DNA of 64,000 bases, from positions 198,758-262,757 of the forward strand of contig NZ_BMRV01000005.1 in assembly GCF_014648815.1 (NCBI RefSeq). Reading direction: 5' to 3'. This document shows, in pieces, positions 8,090-16,714 of this stretch. A model generated the notes under the pieces. It ran no database searches and had not been told where the DNA came from. It worked only from the letters and a program-made list of their open reading frames with translations. Both the position numbers and the translations under genes were made by a program. Each line of letters opens with the position of its first letter. Position 1 is the first letter of the stretch. This DNA comes from Streptomyces flaveolus (GTDB lineage Bacteria; Actinomycetota; Actinomycetes; Streptomycetales; Streptomycetaceae).

Positions 8090-9481
8090 TTGTCCGACGA
8101 GCTCCGCGTACTGAACCCCGCCACCGAAGAGGTCCTCGCGACCGTCCCCGCCGCCTCCGCCGCCGACGTGGACGCCGCCGTCGTACGGGCCGCCCGGGCC
8201 CAGACGACCTGGGCCGCGCTCGCGCCGGGCGACCGGGCCCGGCTGCTGCGCCGCTTCGCCGCCGCCGTGGACGGCCGCCTGGAGGAGCTGGCCCGGCTGG
8301 AGGTCCGGGAGGCCGGGCACACCGTCGGCAACGCCCGCTGGGAGGCGGGCAACGTGCGCGACCTGCTCGACTACGCCGCCGGAGGAGTGGAGCGGCTCAC
8401 CGGACGGCAGATCCCGGTGGCCGGGGGACTCGACGTGACCCTCCTCGAACCGCTCGGCGTCGTCGGCGTCATCGCGCCCTGGAACTTCCCGATGCCGATC
8501 GCCGCCTGGGGCACGGCCCCCGCGCTCGCGGCCGGCAACGCGGTCCTCCTCAAACCCGCCGAGACGACCCCGCTGACCGCTCTGCGCCTGGCCGAACTGG
8601 CCCTGGAGGCCGGGCTGCCGGAGGGCCTGTTCCAGGTGCTGCCGGGCCACGGGCCCGTCGCGGGCGACGCGCTGGTCCAGCACCCGGACGTGGCGAAGAT
8701 CGTCTTCACCGGGTCGACGGCCGTGGGCCGTCAGGTGGCGGCCAAGGGCGCGGCACTCCTCAAGCCCGTCACCCTCGAACTCGGCGGCAAGAGCCCCAAC
8801 ATCGTCTTCGCCGACGCCGACCTGGAGGCCGCCGCGGCCGCCGCCCCCATGTCCTTCCTCGACAACTCGGGCCAGGACTGCTGCGCCCGCACCCGCATCC
8901 TCGTCCAGCGCGGCGTCCACGACCGCTTCCTCGGCCTGCTCGCCCCCGCGATCGAGTCCGTCCGCGTCGGCGACCCGGCCGACGAGAGCACCGACATGGG
9001 CCCGCTGATCTCCCGGGCCCAGCTGGACCGCGTCCGCTCCTACGTCCCCGACGACGCGGACGGCATCCGCGGCAAGGCGCCCGAGGGCGGCCCCGGCTTC
9101 TGGTTCCCGCCCACCGTCCTCACCGGCGTCGACCCGGGCGCCCGCGTGGCCGTCGAGGAGGTCTTCGGGCCCGTCGCCGTCGTCCTGCCCTTCGACGACG
9201 AGGCCGACGCGATCCGCCTGGCCAACGCCACCGACTACGGCCTCTCCGGCTCGGTCTGGACCCGGGACGTCGGCCGCGCCCTGCGCGTGTCGGGCGCCGT
9301 GCGCGCCGGGAACCTGTCCGTCAACTCCCACTCCAGCGTCCGCTACTGGACGCCGTTCGGCGGGTTCAAGCAGTCCGGGCTGGGCCGCGAGCTGGGTCCG
9401 GACGCGCTGACCGCCTTCACCGAGACCAAGAACGTCTTCCTCAGCAACGTCCCGTCGAGCACGGAGGGCCCCGCACAGTGA
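8090..9481 (+). CDS. NAD(P)-dependent aldehyde dehydrogenase
   Basis: The 463-residue ALDH-superfamily protein has the Rossmann motif FTGSTAVG, the catalytic Glu in LELGGKSPN, and the nucleophilic Cys in NSGQDCCART. The TTG at 8090 is supported by a GAGG just upstream and by the family start (LRVLNPATEEVLATV). It begins 8 bases after the ligase stop and overlaps the SDR start, so the three are one operon. It most likely oxidises a gamma-glutamylated aldehyde to the acid, the PuuC-like step. Confidence 0.9.
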   Translation: MSDELRVLNPATEEVLATVPAASAADVDAAVVRAARAQTTWAALAPGDRARLLRRFAAAVDGRLEELARLEVREAGHTVGNARWEAGNVRDLLDYAAGGVERLTGRQIPVAGGLDVTLLEPLGVVGVIAPWNFPMPIAAWGTAPALAAGNAVLLKPAETTPLTALRLAELALEAGLPEGLFQVLPGHGPVAGDALVQHPDVAKIVFTGSTAVGRQVAAKGAALLKPVTLELGGKSPNIVFADADLEAAAAAAPMSFLDNSGQDCCARTRILVQRGVHDRFLGLLAPAIESVRVGDPADESTDMGPLISRAQLDRVRSYVPDDADGIRGKAPEGGPGFWFPPTVLTGVDPGARVAVEEVFGPVAVVLPFDDEADAIRLANATDYGLSGSVWTRDVGRALRVSGAVRAGNLSVNSHSSVRYWTPFGGFKQSGLGRELGPDALTAFTETKNVFLSNVPSSTEGPAQ

Positions 9482-10269
9482 GCGAAGCGACCGAGGAGAT
9501 CATCTGCCGCCGCCTGGCCGGCCGTACCGCCGTCGTCACCGGAGCCGGCAGCGGCATCGGCCTCGCCTCCGCCCGCCGGCTCGCCTCCGAGGGCGCGCAC
9601 GTCGTCTGCGGTGACGTGGACGAGACCCGGGGCAAGGCGGCGGCCGAGGAGACCGGCGGACTCTTCGTCAAGGTCGACGTCACCGACCCCGAGCAGGTCG
9701 AGGCGCTGTTCAGAGCGGCGTACGACACCTACGGCAGCGTCGACGTCGCCTTCAACAACGCCGGCATCTCCCCGCCCGACGACGACTCCATCCTGGAGAC
9801 CGGCCTGGAGGCCTGGAAGCGCGTCCAGGAGGTCAACCTCACCTCCGTCTACCTGTGCTGCAAGGCCGCCATCCCCTACATGCGGCGCCAGGGCCGGGGA
9901 TCGATCATCAACACCGCGTCCTTCGTCGCGCGGATGGGCGCAGCCACCAGCCAGATCTCGTACACGGCTTCCAAGGGCGGCGTCCTCGCCATGTCCCGGG
10001 AGCTGGGCGTGCAGTTCGCCCGGGAGGGCATCCGGGTCAACGCCCTGTGCCCCGGCCCGGTCAACACCCCCCTGCTCCAGGAGCTGTTCGCCAAGGACCC
10101 GGAACGGGCCGCGCGCCGGCTGGTCCACATCCCGGTCGGCCGCTTCGCCGAGGCCGAGGAGATCGCCGCCGCCGTCGCGTTCCTGGCCAGCGACGACTCC
10201 TCCTTCGTCAACGCCACCGACTTCCTGGTGGACGGCGGGATCTCCGGGGCGTACGTCACACCGCTGTAG
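9478..10269 (+). CDS. Short-chain dehydrogenase/reductase (SDR), glucose-3-dehydrogenase-like
   Basis: The 263-residue classical SDR has the cofactor motif TGAGSGIG, NNAG, and the catalytic Tyr-x-x-x-Lys in SYTASKGG, with the C-terminal DGGISGAY loop. The GTG at 9478 overlaps the stop of the aldehyde dehydrogenase (GTGA). In this operon an alcohol-to-aldehyde step is missing between the ligase and the aldehyde dehydrogenase, and an SDR could supply it if the amine is ethanolamine. That assignment is inference. Confidence 0.88.
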   Translation: MSEATEEIICRRLAGRTAVVTGAGSGIGLASARRLASEGAHVVCGDVDETRGKAAAEETGGLFVKVDVTDPEQVEALFRAAYDTYGSVDVAFNNAGISPPDDDSILETGLEAWKRVQEVNLTSVYLCCKAAIPYMRRQGRGSIINTASFVARMGAATSQISYTASKGGVLAMSRELGVQFAREGIRVNALCPGPVNTPLLQELFAKDPERAARRLVHIPVGRFAEAEEIAAAVAFLASDDSSFVNATDFLVDGGISGAYVTPL

Positions 10270-10300
10270 ATCGCCGCACGCGGCGTCCTACAGTGCCGGG

Positions 10301-11272
10301 ATGAGCATGACGCCTCCGCCCGGCTGGTACCGCGACCCGTCGGCCCCGCACCGGGAACGCTGGTGGGACGGCACGGCCTGGACCGAACACCGGCGCGCGC
10401 CCGAGGGTTTCGGAGCGCCCGTGCCGCAGCCCCCGGAGCCACCGACCGTGCCGCTGACCACGGGCGGCCCGGGACAGCGGCGGCCGGGCGGCGGCAACCG
10501 GCGCGCGAAGGCCGCCGCCCTCACCGCCGCCGCGGCGGTCCTCGTCGCGGCGATCGCCACGGGTGTCGTCCTCCTCGGCGAGGACGACGACACGGGCACG
10601 GGGGCTCGGACCCTGCCGACCGCGGCGACCTCCACGGCCCCCGCACCGCGGACCGCGTCGCCGACCTCCTCGCCGCGCCCCTCCGAGCCCTCCGCGGACG
10701 ACCCCGCCGTCGTCGAGGACCAGCTCAACGGCATCACCTTCCCGCTGCCGGAGGGCTGGGTGCGCCCGCAGTACGTCCCCGAGGACGACGTCATGATGAC
10801 CACGGACGGCACCTACGACTGCCCCGGCGACGGCGGCGTGTGCCGGCACGGCCTCGTCATCTCCCGCACGGTCACCGCGAACGCCGAGAGCTCCCCGAAG
10901 GTCCTCGCCGAACAGGACATCGAGGACGCGGCCGACGACGCCTACGACCGCGACACGGTCGGCGGCAAACCGTTCGGGGGCGTCGAGTCCCACGAGGTCG
11001 TCGGGTCCGGGCCGGTCGCCGTCGCCGGACGCGCCGGGTATTACGTGCGCTGGCGGGTGACGACGGCCAAGGGTCCCGGCGGCTACGTGCAGTCGCTGGT
11101 GTTCCCGTCCACCGTCGGCACCGAGTCCCCGGTCCTCGTCCGCTACGTCTTCGACGCCGGCGAGGACGGGCCGCCGCTCGCCGACATGGACCGGATCACC
11201 GACGGCATCCGGCCCGTCGGCGACGCGGGTACGGGCGGCGGCGTGGGCAGCAGCATCGGCCCCTCGGCCTGA
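10301..11272 (+). CDS. DUF2510-domain single-pass membrane protein
   Basis: The 323-residue protein begins with a DUF2510 motif (PPPGWYRDPSAPHRERWWDG), a small tryptophan-rich module common at the N-terminus of actinobacterial membrane proteins. A Pro-rich stretch, one transmembrane helix (about residues 70-88, AALTAAAAVLVAAIATGVVL) and a Thr/Ser/Pro-rich linker follow, then an extracellular domain of about 200 residues with a probable disulfide (YDCPGDGGVCRH). Function unknown; an envelope role is likely. It is separated from the convergent next gene by a single base. Confidence 0.8.
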   Translation: MSMTPPPGWYRDPSAPHRERWWDGTAWTEHRRAPEGFGAPVPQPPEPPTVPLTTGGPGQRRPGGGNRRAKAAALTAAAAVLVAAIATGVVLLGEDDDTGTGARTLPTAATSTAPAPRTASPTSSPRPSEPSADDPAVVEDQLNGITFPLPEGWVRPQYVPEDDVMMTTDGTYDCPGDGGVCRHGLVISRTVTANAESSPKVLAEQDIEDAADDAYDRDTVGGKPFGGVESHEVVGSGPVAVAGRAGYYVRWRVTTAKGPGGYVQSLVFPSTVGTESPVLVRYVFDAGEDGPPLADMDRITDGIRPVGDAGTGGGVGSSIGPSA

Positions 11273-11273
11273 C

Positions 11274-12476
11274 CTACAGGTAGGTGCGCCCCTCGCCCCG
11301 GTACGTCGGCACCGTGGCCGTCACCGCGTCCCCCTCCACCAGGTGCAGGGCGTCGAACCGCTCGCACAGCTCACCGGCCTTGGCGTGCCGGAACCACACC
11401 TTGTCGCCGATCAGCAGGTCGTCCGCGGGGGAGCCGAGCAGCGGCGTCTGCACCTCGCCGGCGCCCTCCTGGGGGTCGTAGCGCAGCCCCTCGGGCAGAT
11501 ACGGCACCGGGAGCCGGTCGGCGCCGGCCGCGCCGGAGGCCGGATAGCCGCCGCCGAGCACGGTCACCACCCCGACGCCGGGGCGCCGCACCACGGGCTG
11601 GGCGAACAGGGCCGCCGGACGCCCGCTGAACGACGTGTAGTTGTCGAACAGCCGCGGCACGTACAGCCCGGACCCGGCGGCGATCTCGGTGACCGCGTCC
11701 TCCGCGGCGGTGTGCTGCACGCTGCCCGTGCCGCCGCCGTTGACGAACTCCAGGTCCGGCACCACGGCCCGCACCGCCCGCACCACCGCGGCGCGCCGCT
11801 CGGCGAGTTCGCGGCGGGCGGCGGCCTGCATCAGCCGCACCGCCCGGGACCGCAGCGGCCGTCCCGCCACCGCGTCCCCGACCCCGGCGACATGACCCTC
11901 GTACGCCATGACTCCGACGACCTGGAACCCCGGCCGCCGGGCCACCGCCCGGGCCAGGTCGGCGACTTGCGCGGGGGAGTGCAGCGGCGACCGCCGCGCC
12001 CCCACGCGCACCCGCCCGCCGAGCAGCCGCAGCGAGGTGTCCAACTCCAGGCAGACCCGCACCACTTCGCGGCCGCCGTCCCGGGCCTCGTCGATGAACC
12101 GCAGCTGTGCCGGGTCGTCGACCATCACGGTGACGGCGGAGGCGAGCTTGGGGTCGGCGGCCAGCTCCGCGTATCCGGCGCGGTCCGCGGACGGATAGGC
12201 GAGCAGCACGTCCTCGAACCCGGAGCGTGCCAGCCACAGGGACTCGGCCAGCGTGAAGGACATGATCCCCGCGAAACCGTCCTTCGACAGGACGCGTTCG
12301 AGCAGGGCACGGCAGCGGACGGACTTGCTGGCGACGCGGATCGGCTTCCCGCCGGCCCGGCGGACCAGATCGTCCGCGTTGGCGTCGAAAGCCTCCAGGT
12401 CCACGATCGCCACGGGGGCGTCCAGATGGGCGGTGGCCCGGTCGTAACGGGCCCGGTCGGCGGCGCGCGCAGTCAT
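11274..12476 (-). CDS. Fold-type III PLP enzyme, D-threonine aldolase/amino-acid deaminase-like
   Basis: The 400-residue protein has an N-terminal alanine racemase-like TIM barrel with the PLP lysine in IRVASKSVRC and a C-terminal D-serine dehydratase-like domain. The family covers D-threonine aldolases and D-amino-acid deaminases and normally uses a metal in the C-terminal domain (NYTSF and DKVWFRHAKAGE segments). ATG 12476 is the family-consistent start, with a weak ribosome site. It stands alone, convergent with the DUF2510 gene. The exact reaction cannot be chosen from sequence alone. Confidence 0.82.
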   Translation of the reverse strand: MTARAADRARYDRATAHLDAPVAIVDLEAFDANADDLVRRAGGKPIRVASKSVRCRALLERVLSKDGFAGIMSFTLAESLWLARSGFEDVLLAYPSADRAGYAELAADPKLASAVTVMVDDPAQLRFIDEARDGGREVVRVCLELDTSLRLLGGRVRVGARRSPLHSPAQVADLARAVARRPGFQVVGVMAYEGHVAGVGDAVAGRPLRSRAVRLMQAAARRELAERRAAVVRAVRAVVPDLEFVNGGGTGSVQHTAAEDAVTEIAAGSGLYVPRLFDNYTSFSGRPAALFAQPVVRRPGVGVVTVLGGGYPASGAAGADRLPVPYLPEGLRYDPQEGAGEVQTPLLGSPADDLLIGDKVWFRHAKAGELCERFDALHLVEGDAVTATVPTYRGEGRTYL

Positions 12477-12756
12477 GAACGAAGCCTGCCAGACGGGATT
12501 ACCGCAGGGTAGGGGGACGTTCCGGGCCAATGCCACGGGCCCGCGGACTGGTTCCCCTCCGGGCGGGGGCACGCCGTAGAGTGACGCGCACGCACGGTGG
12601 AACGGCCCGGGCAGCAGGGCCCCGGGTCCGCGCCGGGATGGCGGTCCGCCCGTGCGGGTATGCGTGCCCGGGACGGCCAGTCCGGCTCCGGGCCCGGGCA
12701 GGAGAACGCCGGCCCGCGCCGGACCACCGGCCAGGGCCCGAGGAAACGGGGGGTGC

Positions 12757-14433
12757 ATGAGCACGGAAGCACGCCGCGCCGCACGCCCCTCGACCCCACC
12801 CGCCGGCGGCGCGACACCGCCCGAGGCCCCCCACCCCGGCCCGCTCCCTCCGCCCCGCCCCGCCACACCCCCGCCCGCCGGCCCACCCCACCACCCGAGC
12901 GCGCCGGCCCCCGAGGCCGCACCACCACGTCCCGGTACCCCGCCGACCGCGGGTCCGCGTCGCCGTCCGAGCACACCGTTGCCCCCCGAGGCCACGTCAG
13001 CGGCCCCCGGGGCCCCGCGCCGCCCGGGGATGCCGCCGCGCCCGGCCACCGCGCCGCCCGGCGACGAGCCGACGCCTCCCGGCACCCCGCCGACCGCGGG
13101 TCCCCGTCGCCGTCCGAGCACACCGTTGCCTCCCGAGGCCACGTCAGCGGCCCCCGGGGCCCCGCGCCGCCCGGGCATGCCAGCGCGCCCGGCCACCGCG
13201 CCGCCCGGCGACGAGCCGACGCCTTCCGGTACCCAGGACGACGCGGGCACTCCGGCCCGTCCCGTGGGGCCGCAGCGTCCGCCGCAGGCGCCCGGCGGTG
13301 CCGATCGGCGGTCCGCCACCCGGCCGGGGCCCGCCGGCCCGCCGGGTGCCGCCTCCACGCCCCCGCCGCCGCGTGCCACCGCCCGCTTCCCGGACGCCCC
13401 GCCGACCGTCGGACGCGACGGTGCCGCCGCCGAAGCGCCGCGAGGGCGCGGCGTGCCGTCGGAACGCCGTCCAGCCGCCGCGGAAACGCCGTCGGAGACG
13501 ACCACGCGCCTGCGCCCGATCCCGGCGCAGCCCGCACCGCGCCCTGGCCCCGCGCACGAACCGCACGCCCCCGACCCGGCCCGGTCGTGGAGCAGCCCCG
13601 GTGCCGGGCCGCGGCCCCGCGTGTCGTTCGCCGAGCCCGAGGGGTACGACGAGCACGCCAGGCCGCGCCCGCTCGGCGGCCGCCCGCGGACCCAGGCCGT
13701 CGCCGCGGCCGTCTGCCTGGTGCTCGGGGCCGGCCTCGTCACCGGCGCCGTCACCGGCAGCTGGCTCGCCGGGGACTCCGGCGACGCCGACGCGCGCAGC
13801 GCCTTCACCGCGGCCGGAGACCTGTGGCACAGCGTCCCGGTCGACCAGCTCTTCCCGCCCACCGTGCAGGGCCAGGGCGCCGGCCCCGGCGGCGCCGACC
13901 GCACCTGGACCCGCGTCGCCGTGGCCCCGGACAGCGGCTGCGCGGGCGCCTTCGACCCGCTGCTGGGCAAGGCCCTCGCCCCGGCCGGCTGCGCACGCCT
14001 GCTGCGCGCCACCTACACCGACGCCACCCAGAGCTACGTCACCACCGTCGGCCTGCTCTTCACCAAGGCCGACGCCGCCGCCATGACCTCGCTGGCGAGC
14101 CGGTTCGAGAAGGAGGGCCTGGCCCGGCGCGCCGACCTCGTGCCGCTGCCGTACGCCGCCGAGGACACCGTCGCCGCCGGCTTCGGCGCGGACGGGCGCG
14201 CCTCGTGGACCGTCTCCGTCCTCACCGACGCCCCCGTCGTCGTCTACGCCGTCTCCGGCTGGGCCGACGGCCGCACCGTCGACCGGCCCGAGCCCGCGGA
14301 GGAGGCCCTGGAGTCCGGCGCCACCTCGGCCCCCGCCCAGGCCGGCCTCGGTCACGAGGCGCAGGGCCTCGCCGACCGCGTCGAACGCGCCCTGCGCAAG
14401 AACGTCGGCCCGGCCACGGAGCAGCCCTCGTGA
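12757..14433 (+). CDS. Pro-rich disordered one-pass membrane protein coupled to mycosin
   Basis: This 558-residue protein has about 300 cytoplasmic residues rich in Pro, Arg, Ala and Thr with no recognisable fold, one transmembrane helix (about residues 312-335, VAAAVCLVLGAGLVTGAVTG), and an extracellular domain of about 220 residues. The disordered part contains a perfect in-frame 49-residue tandem duplication. The 3' end overlaps the start of the mycosin-like protease, so the two are translationally coupled and may form a membrane complex. ATG 12757 follows AGGAAACGGGGGG. I do not recognise the extracellular domain. Confidence 0.8.
   Translation: MSTEARRAARPSTPPAGGATPPEAPHPGPLPPPRPATPPPAGPPHHPSAPAPEAAPPRPGTPPTAGPRRRPSTPLPPEATSAAPGAPRRPGMPPRPATAPPGDEPTPPGTPPTAGPRRRPSTPLPPEATSAAPGAPRRPGMPARPATAPPGDEPTPSGTQDDAGTPARPVGPQRPPQAPGGADRRSATRPGPAGPPGAASTPPPPRATARFPDAPPTVGRDGAAAEAPRGRGVPSERRPAAAETPSETTTRLRPIPAQPAPRPGPAHEPHAPDPARSWSSPGAGPRPRVSFAEPEGYDEHARPRPLGGRPRTQAVAAAVCLVLGAGLVTGAVTGSWLAGDSGDADARSAFTAAGDLWHSVPVDQLFPPTVQGQGAGPGGADRTWTRVAVAPDSGCAGAFDPLLGKALAPAGCARLLRATYTDATQSYVTTVGLLFTKADAAAMTSLASRFEKEGLARRADLVPLPYAAEDTVAAGFGADGRASWTVSVLTDAPVVVYAVSGWADGRTVDRPEPAEEALESGATSAPAQAGLGHEAQGLADRVERALRKNVGPATEQPS
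12937..13230 (+). repeat. 147-bp tandem duplication inside the Pro-rich gene
   Basis: Bases 12937-13083 and 13084-13230 are two adjacent copies of a 147-bp unit (49 codons) differing at only a few positions. Both encode the segment beginning TPPTAGPRRRPSTPLPPEAT. The near-identity at synonymous sites suggests a recent duplication or ongoing homogenisation. Confidence 0.95.
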
Positions 14434-15611
14434 AGACCGCCACTGTCCGCCGGACCGGCGGCGCCCTGAGCGTCCTGCTCGCCGCCGCGCTCGTCCTCGT
14501 CCCGGCGCCCGCAGCGCACGCCGACGGCATCCGCGCCAAGCAGTGGGCCCTCGACGCCATGCACACCGACGAGGTGTGGCGCACCACCAAGGGCGCGGGC
14601 GTCACCGTCGCCGTCCTGGACACCGGCGTCGAGGCCGACCACCCCGACCTGGCCGGCAACGTCCTCACCGGCACCGACCTGGTCGGCTTCGGCGCGAGCG
14701 AGGGCGACCGCGCCTGGGCCCGGCACGGCACCGCCATGGCCGGGATCATCGCCGGTCACGGCCACGGGCCCGGCGACACCGAGGGCGTGATGGGCATCGC
14801 GCCCGAGGCCAGGATCCTCCCCGTCCGCGTGATCCTCGAGGACGGCGACCCCTCCCGCGCCAAGGCCCGCAAGACCCGCGGCAACGCGCTCGCCGAGGGC
14901 ATCCGCTGGGCCGCCGACCACGGCGCCGACATCATCAACCTCTCCCTCGGCGACGACTCCGCCTCCGCCCACCCCGAACCCGCCGAGGACGAGGCCATCC
15001 AGTACGCCCTGAAGAAGGGCGTGGTCGTCGTCGCCTCGGCCGGCAACGGCGGCGAGAAGGGTGACCACATCTCCTACCCGGCCGCCTACCCGGGCGTCAT
15101 CGCCGCGACCGCCGTCGACCGCTTCGGCACCCGCGCCTCCTTCTCCACCCGCCGCTGGTACGCCACGGTCAGCGCCCCCGGCGTCGACGTGATCATCGCC
15201 GACCCGGACCACCGCTACTACGAGGGCTGGGGCACCAGCGCCGCCTCCGCCTTCGTCTCCGGCGCCGCCGCCCTGGTCAAGTCGGCCCACCCGGACCTCA
15301 CCCCGGCCCAGGTCAAGAAGCTCCTGGAGGACACGGCCCGCAACGCCCCCGCCGACGGGCGCGACGACTCCCGGGGCTTCGGCTTCATCGACCCCGCCGC
15401 CGCCATCGAGGCCGCCGGACGTCTGAAGCCGCGAGGACTGGACCCGGCGGCCTACGGCGAGAAGTACTTCGGCTCAGGACCGGACGCCCCCGCCTCCCAC
15501 GACGACACCTCGGCCTGGGCGGCTCCGCTGGCCGGCAGCGCGGGCGGCGTCCTGATCGTGGCCTCCGTGGTCCTGTGGCGCGGCCGCCGTGAACGCTACG
15601 ACGACTTCTGA
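14430..15611 (+). CDS. Mycosin-like subtilisin (S8) serine protease, membrane-anchored
   Basis: The 393-residue protein has a signal peptide (residues 1-32), an S8 domain with catalytic Asp64 (VLDTGVEADHPDL), His99 (RHGTAMAG), oxyanion Asn206 (SAGNGG) and Ser270 (GTSAASAFVSGAA), a linker, and a C-terminal transmembrane helix followed by RRERYDDF. This is the layout of type VII secretion-associated mycosins, but no EccC, EccB, EccD or WXG100 gene is in the window. The GTG at 14430 overlaps the stop of the Pro-rich membrane protein gene. The substrate is unknown; processing of its membrane partner is one possibility. Confidence 0.88.
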   Translation: MKTATVRRTGGALSVLLAAALVLVPAPAAHADGIRAKQWALDAMHTDEVWRTTKGAGVTVAVLDTGVEADHPDLAGNVLTGTDLVGFGASEGDRAWARHGTAMAGIIAGHGHGPGDTEGVMGIAPEARILPVRVILEDGDPSRAKARKTRGNALAEGIRWAADHGADIINLSLGDDSASAHPEPAEDEAIQYALKKGVVVVASAGNGGEKGDHISYPAAYPGVIAATAVDRFGTRASFSTRRWYATVSAPGVDVIIADPDHRYYEGWGTSAASAFVSGAAALVKSAHPDLTPAQVKKLLEDTARNAPADGRDDSRGFGFIDPAAAIEAAGRLKPRGLDPAAYGEKYFGSGPDAPASHDDTSAWAAPLAGSAGGVLIVASVVLWRGRRERYDDF

Positions 15612-16597
15612 TCCCCGGCCGCGCCGTCCCCGTCCGCCGTCCCCCCGTCGTCCGCGCCGGCGAACACCGACACCGCCGCCCGGGCCGCCGCCTCGGTGAG
15701 CGAGACGCCCGCCTCCTGGGTCGCGCTGCCTCGCGAGAGCACCGCCACCAGCCGGTCGTGGCCGCCGGACGTCACCCGCCCGATGCTGTTGACCACCCAC
15801 AGCCCGGTGGTGCTGCGCCGCAGCCAGCCGTTCTTCAGCGCCCACGCACCATCGGCACCGTCCGCCGCCGCCGACACACCCCACCGCTGACCCTCGGCGA
15901 TCCGCCCCATCAGCTCCCGCAGATACGCCTGGGAGGCCGCGCCCAGCGCGGAGCCCTCCGCCCCGAACACCTGCCGCAGCAGCGCGATCTGGTCGGCGGC
16001 CGTCGTCCGCGTCAGCCCCCACAGCGGCCCGTCGCCGCCCTCGGTCGCGGTGAGACCGAAGCGCTCGTTCGCGGCGTCGAGCCCCTCGGCCGCCCCGATC
16101 GCCTGCCACAGCGCCGTCGCCGCGTCGTTGTCACTGTTCTCGATCATGTCGACGGCGTACGCCTTCTCCTCGGCGGTCAGCGCCCGCCCCGCGTCCTGCG
16201 CCCGCAGCAGCAGCGCCGCCAGGATGTCGACCTTGACGATGCTCGCGGTGTCGAAGACCCCCCTGCCGTACGTGGCGCTCTCCCCGGACTCCGGGTCGAG
16301 CACCGCCACCGACACCTCGGCGCCGTCCGCCACCGGCACCGCCTCCATCGCCGCCGCGAGCAGCGCGTCCCGGTCCAGGGCCGTCTCCGTCGGGCTCTCC
16401 ACGGGTGCCTCCTCGTCCGCGCTCGCCGAGCCCGCCGACGATACGGTGCCCGCGCCCGGGTGCGCCCGCGCCGTCACGTACACCGTCCCGGCGGCGGTGG
16501 CGCCCACCACGGCGACGGTGGCGAGGGCGGCGGCCACCAGGGCGCGGCGCCGGGGCGGGCGGGCGCGACGGCGCCGCCGGGCTCTGGGGGACTCCAT
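15596..16597 (-). CDS. Class A beta-lactamase-like serine hydrolase (exported)
   Basis: The 333-residue protein begins with an Arg-rich N-terminus and a hydrophobic helix (RRALVAAALATVAVVGATAAG), so it is exported or anchored. The catalytic domain has the SxxK motif SIVK (in FDTASIVKVDIL), SDN in ENSDNDAATALW, and KNGW in place of KTG. This matches serine hydrolases of the class A beta-lactamase fold, though the classical Glu166 omega loop is not obvious, so it may act on peptidoglycan rather than antibiotics. ATG 16597 is a judgement; a GTG at 16630 is possible and neither has a strong ribosome site. Its 3' end overlaps the mycosin gene by 16 bp. Confidence 0.8.
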   Translation of the reverse strand: MESPRARRRRRARPPRRRALVAAALATVAVVGATAAGTVYVTARAHPGAGTVSSAGSASADEEAPVESPTETALDRDALLAAAMEAVPVADGAEVSVAVLDPESGESATYGRGVFDTASIVKVDILAALLLRAQDAGRALTAEEKAYAVDMIENSDNDAATALWQAIGAAEGLDAANERFGLTATEGGDGPLWGLTRTTAADQIALLRQVFGAEGSALGAASQAYLRELMGRIAEGQRWGVSAAADGADGAWALKNGWLRRSTTGLWVVNSIGRVTSGGHDRLVAVLSRGSATQEAGVSLTEAAARAAVSVFAGADDGGTADGDGAAGDQKSS

Positions 16598-16714
16598 GCC
16601 CGCGATGCTCGGGGCGGTGGCTGTGCGCACCGTGGGACGGAGGTGAAACGCGGCTCAGAGATCCCTGAGAGGCCGGTGAGGACGGTCGTCCACCCCCCGA
16701 TAGGGTCGGGGACC

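Noticed and set aside
7339..10269. 976-codon frame spanning ligase, dehydrogenase and SDR
   Set aside because: Only the final 263 codons are an SDR; the upstream part is Arg/Pro/Ser-rich out-of-frame shadow of the other two genes.
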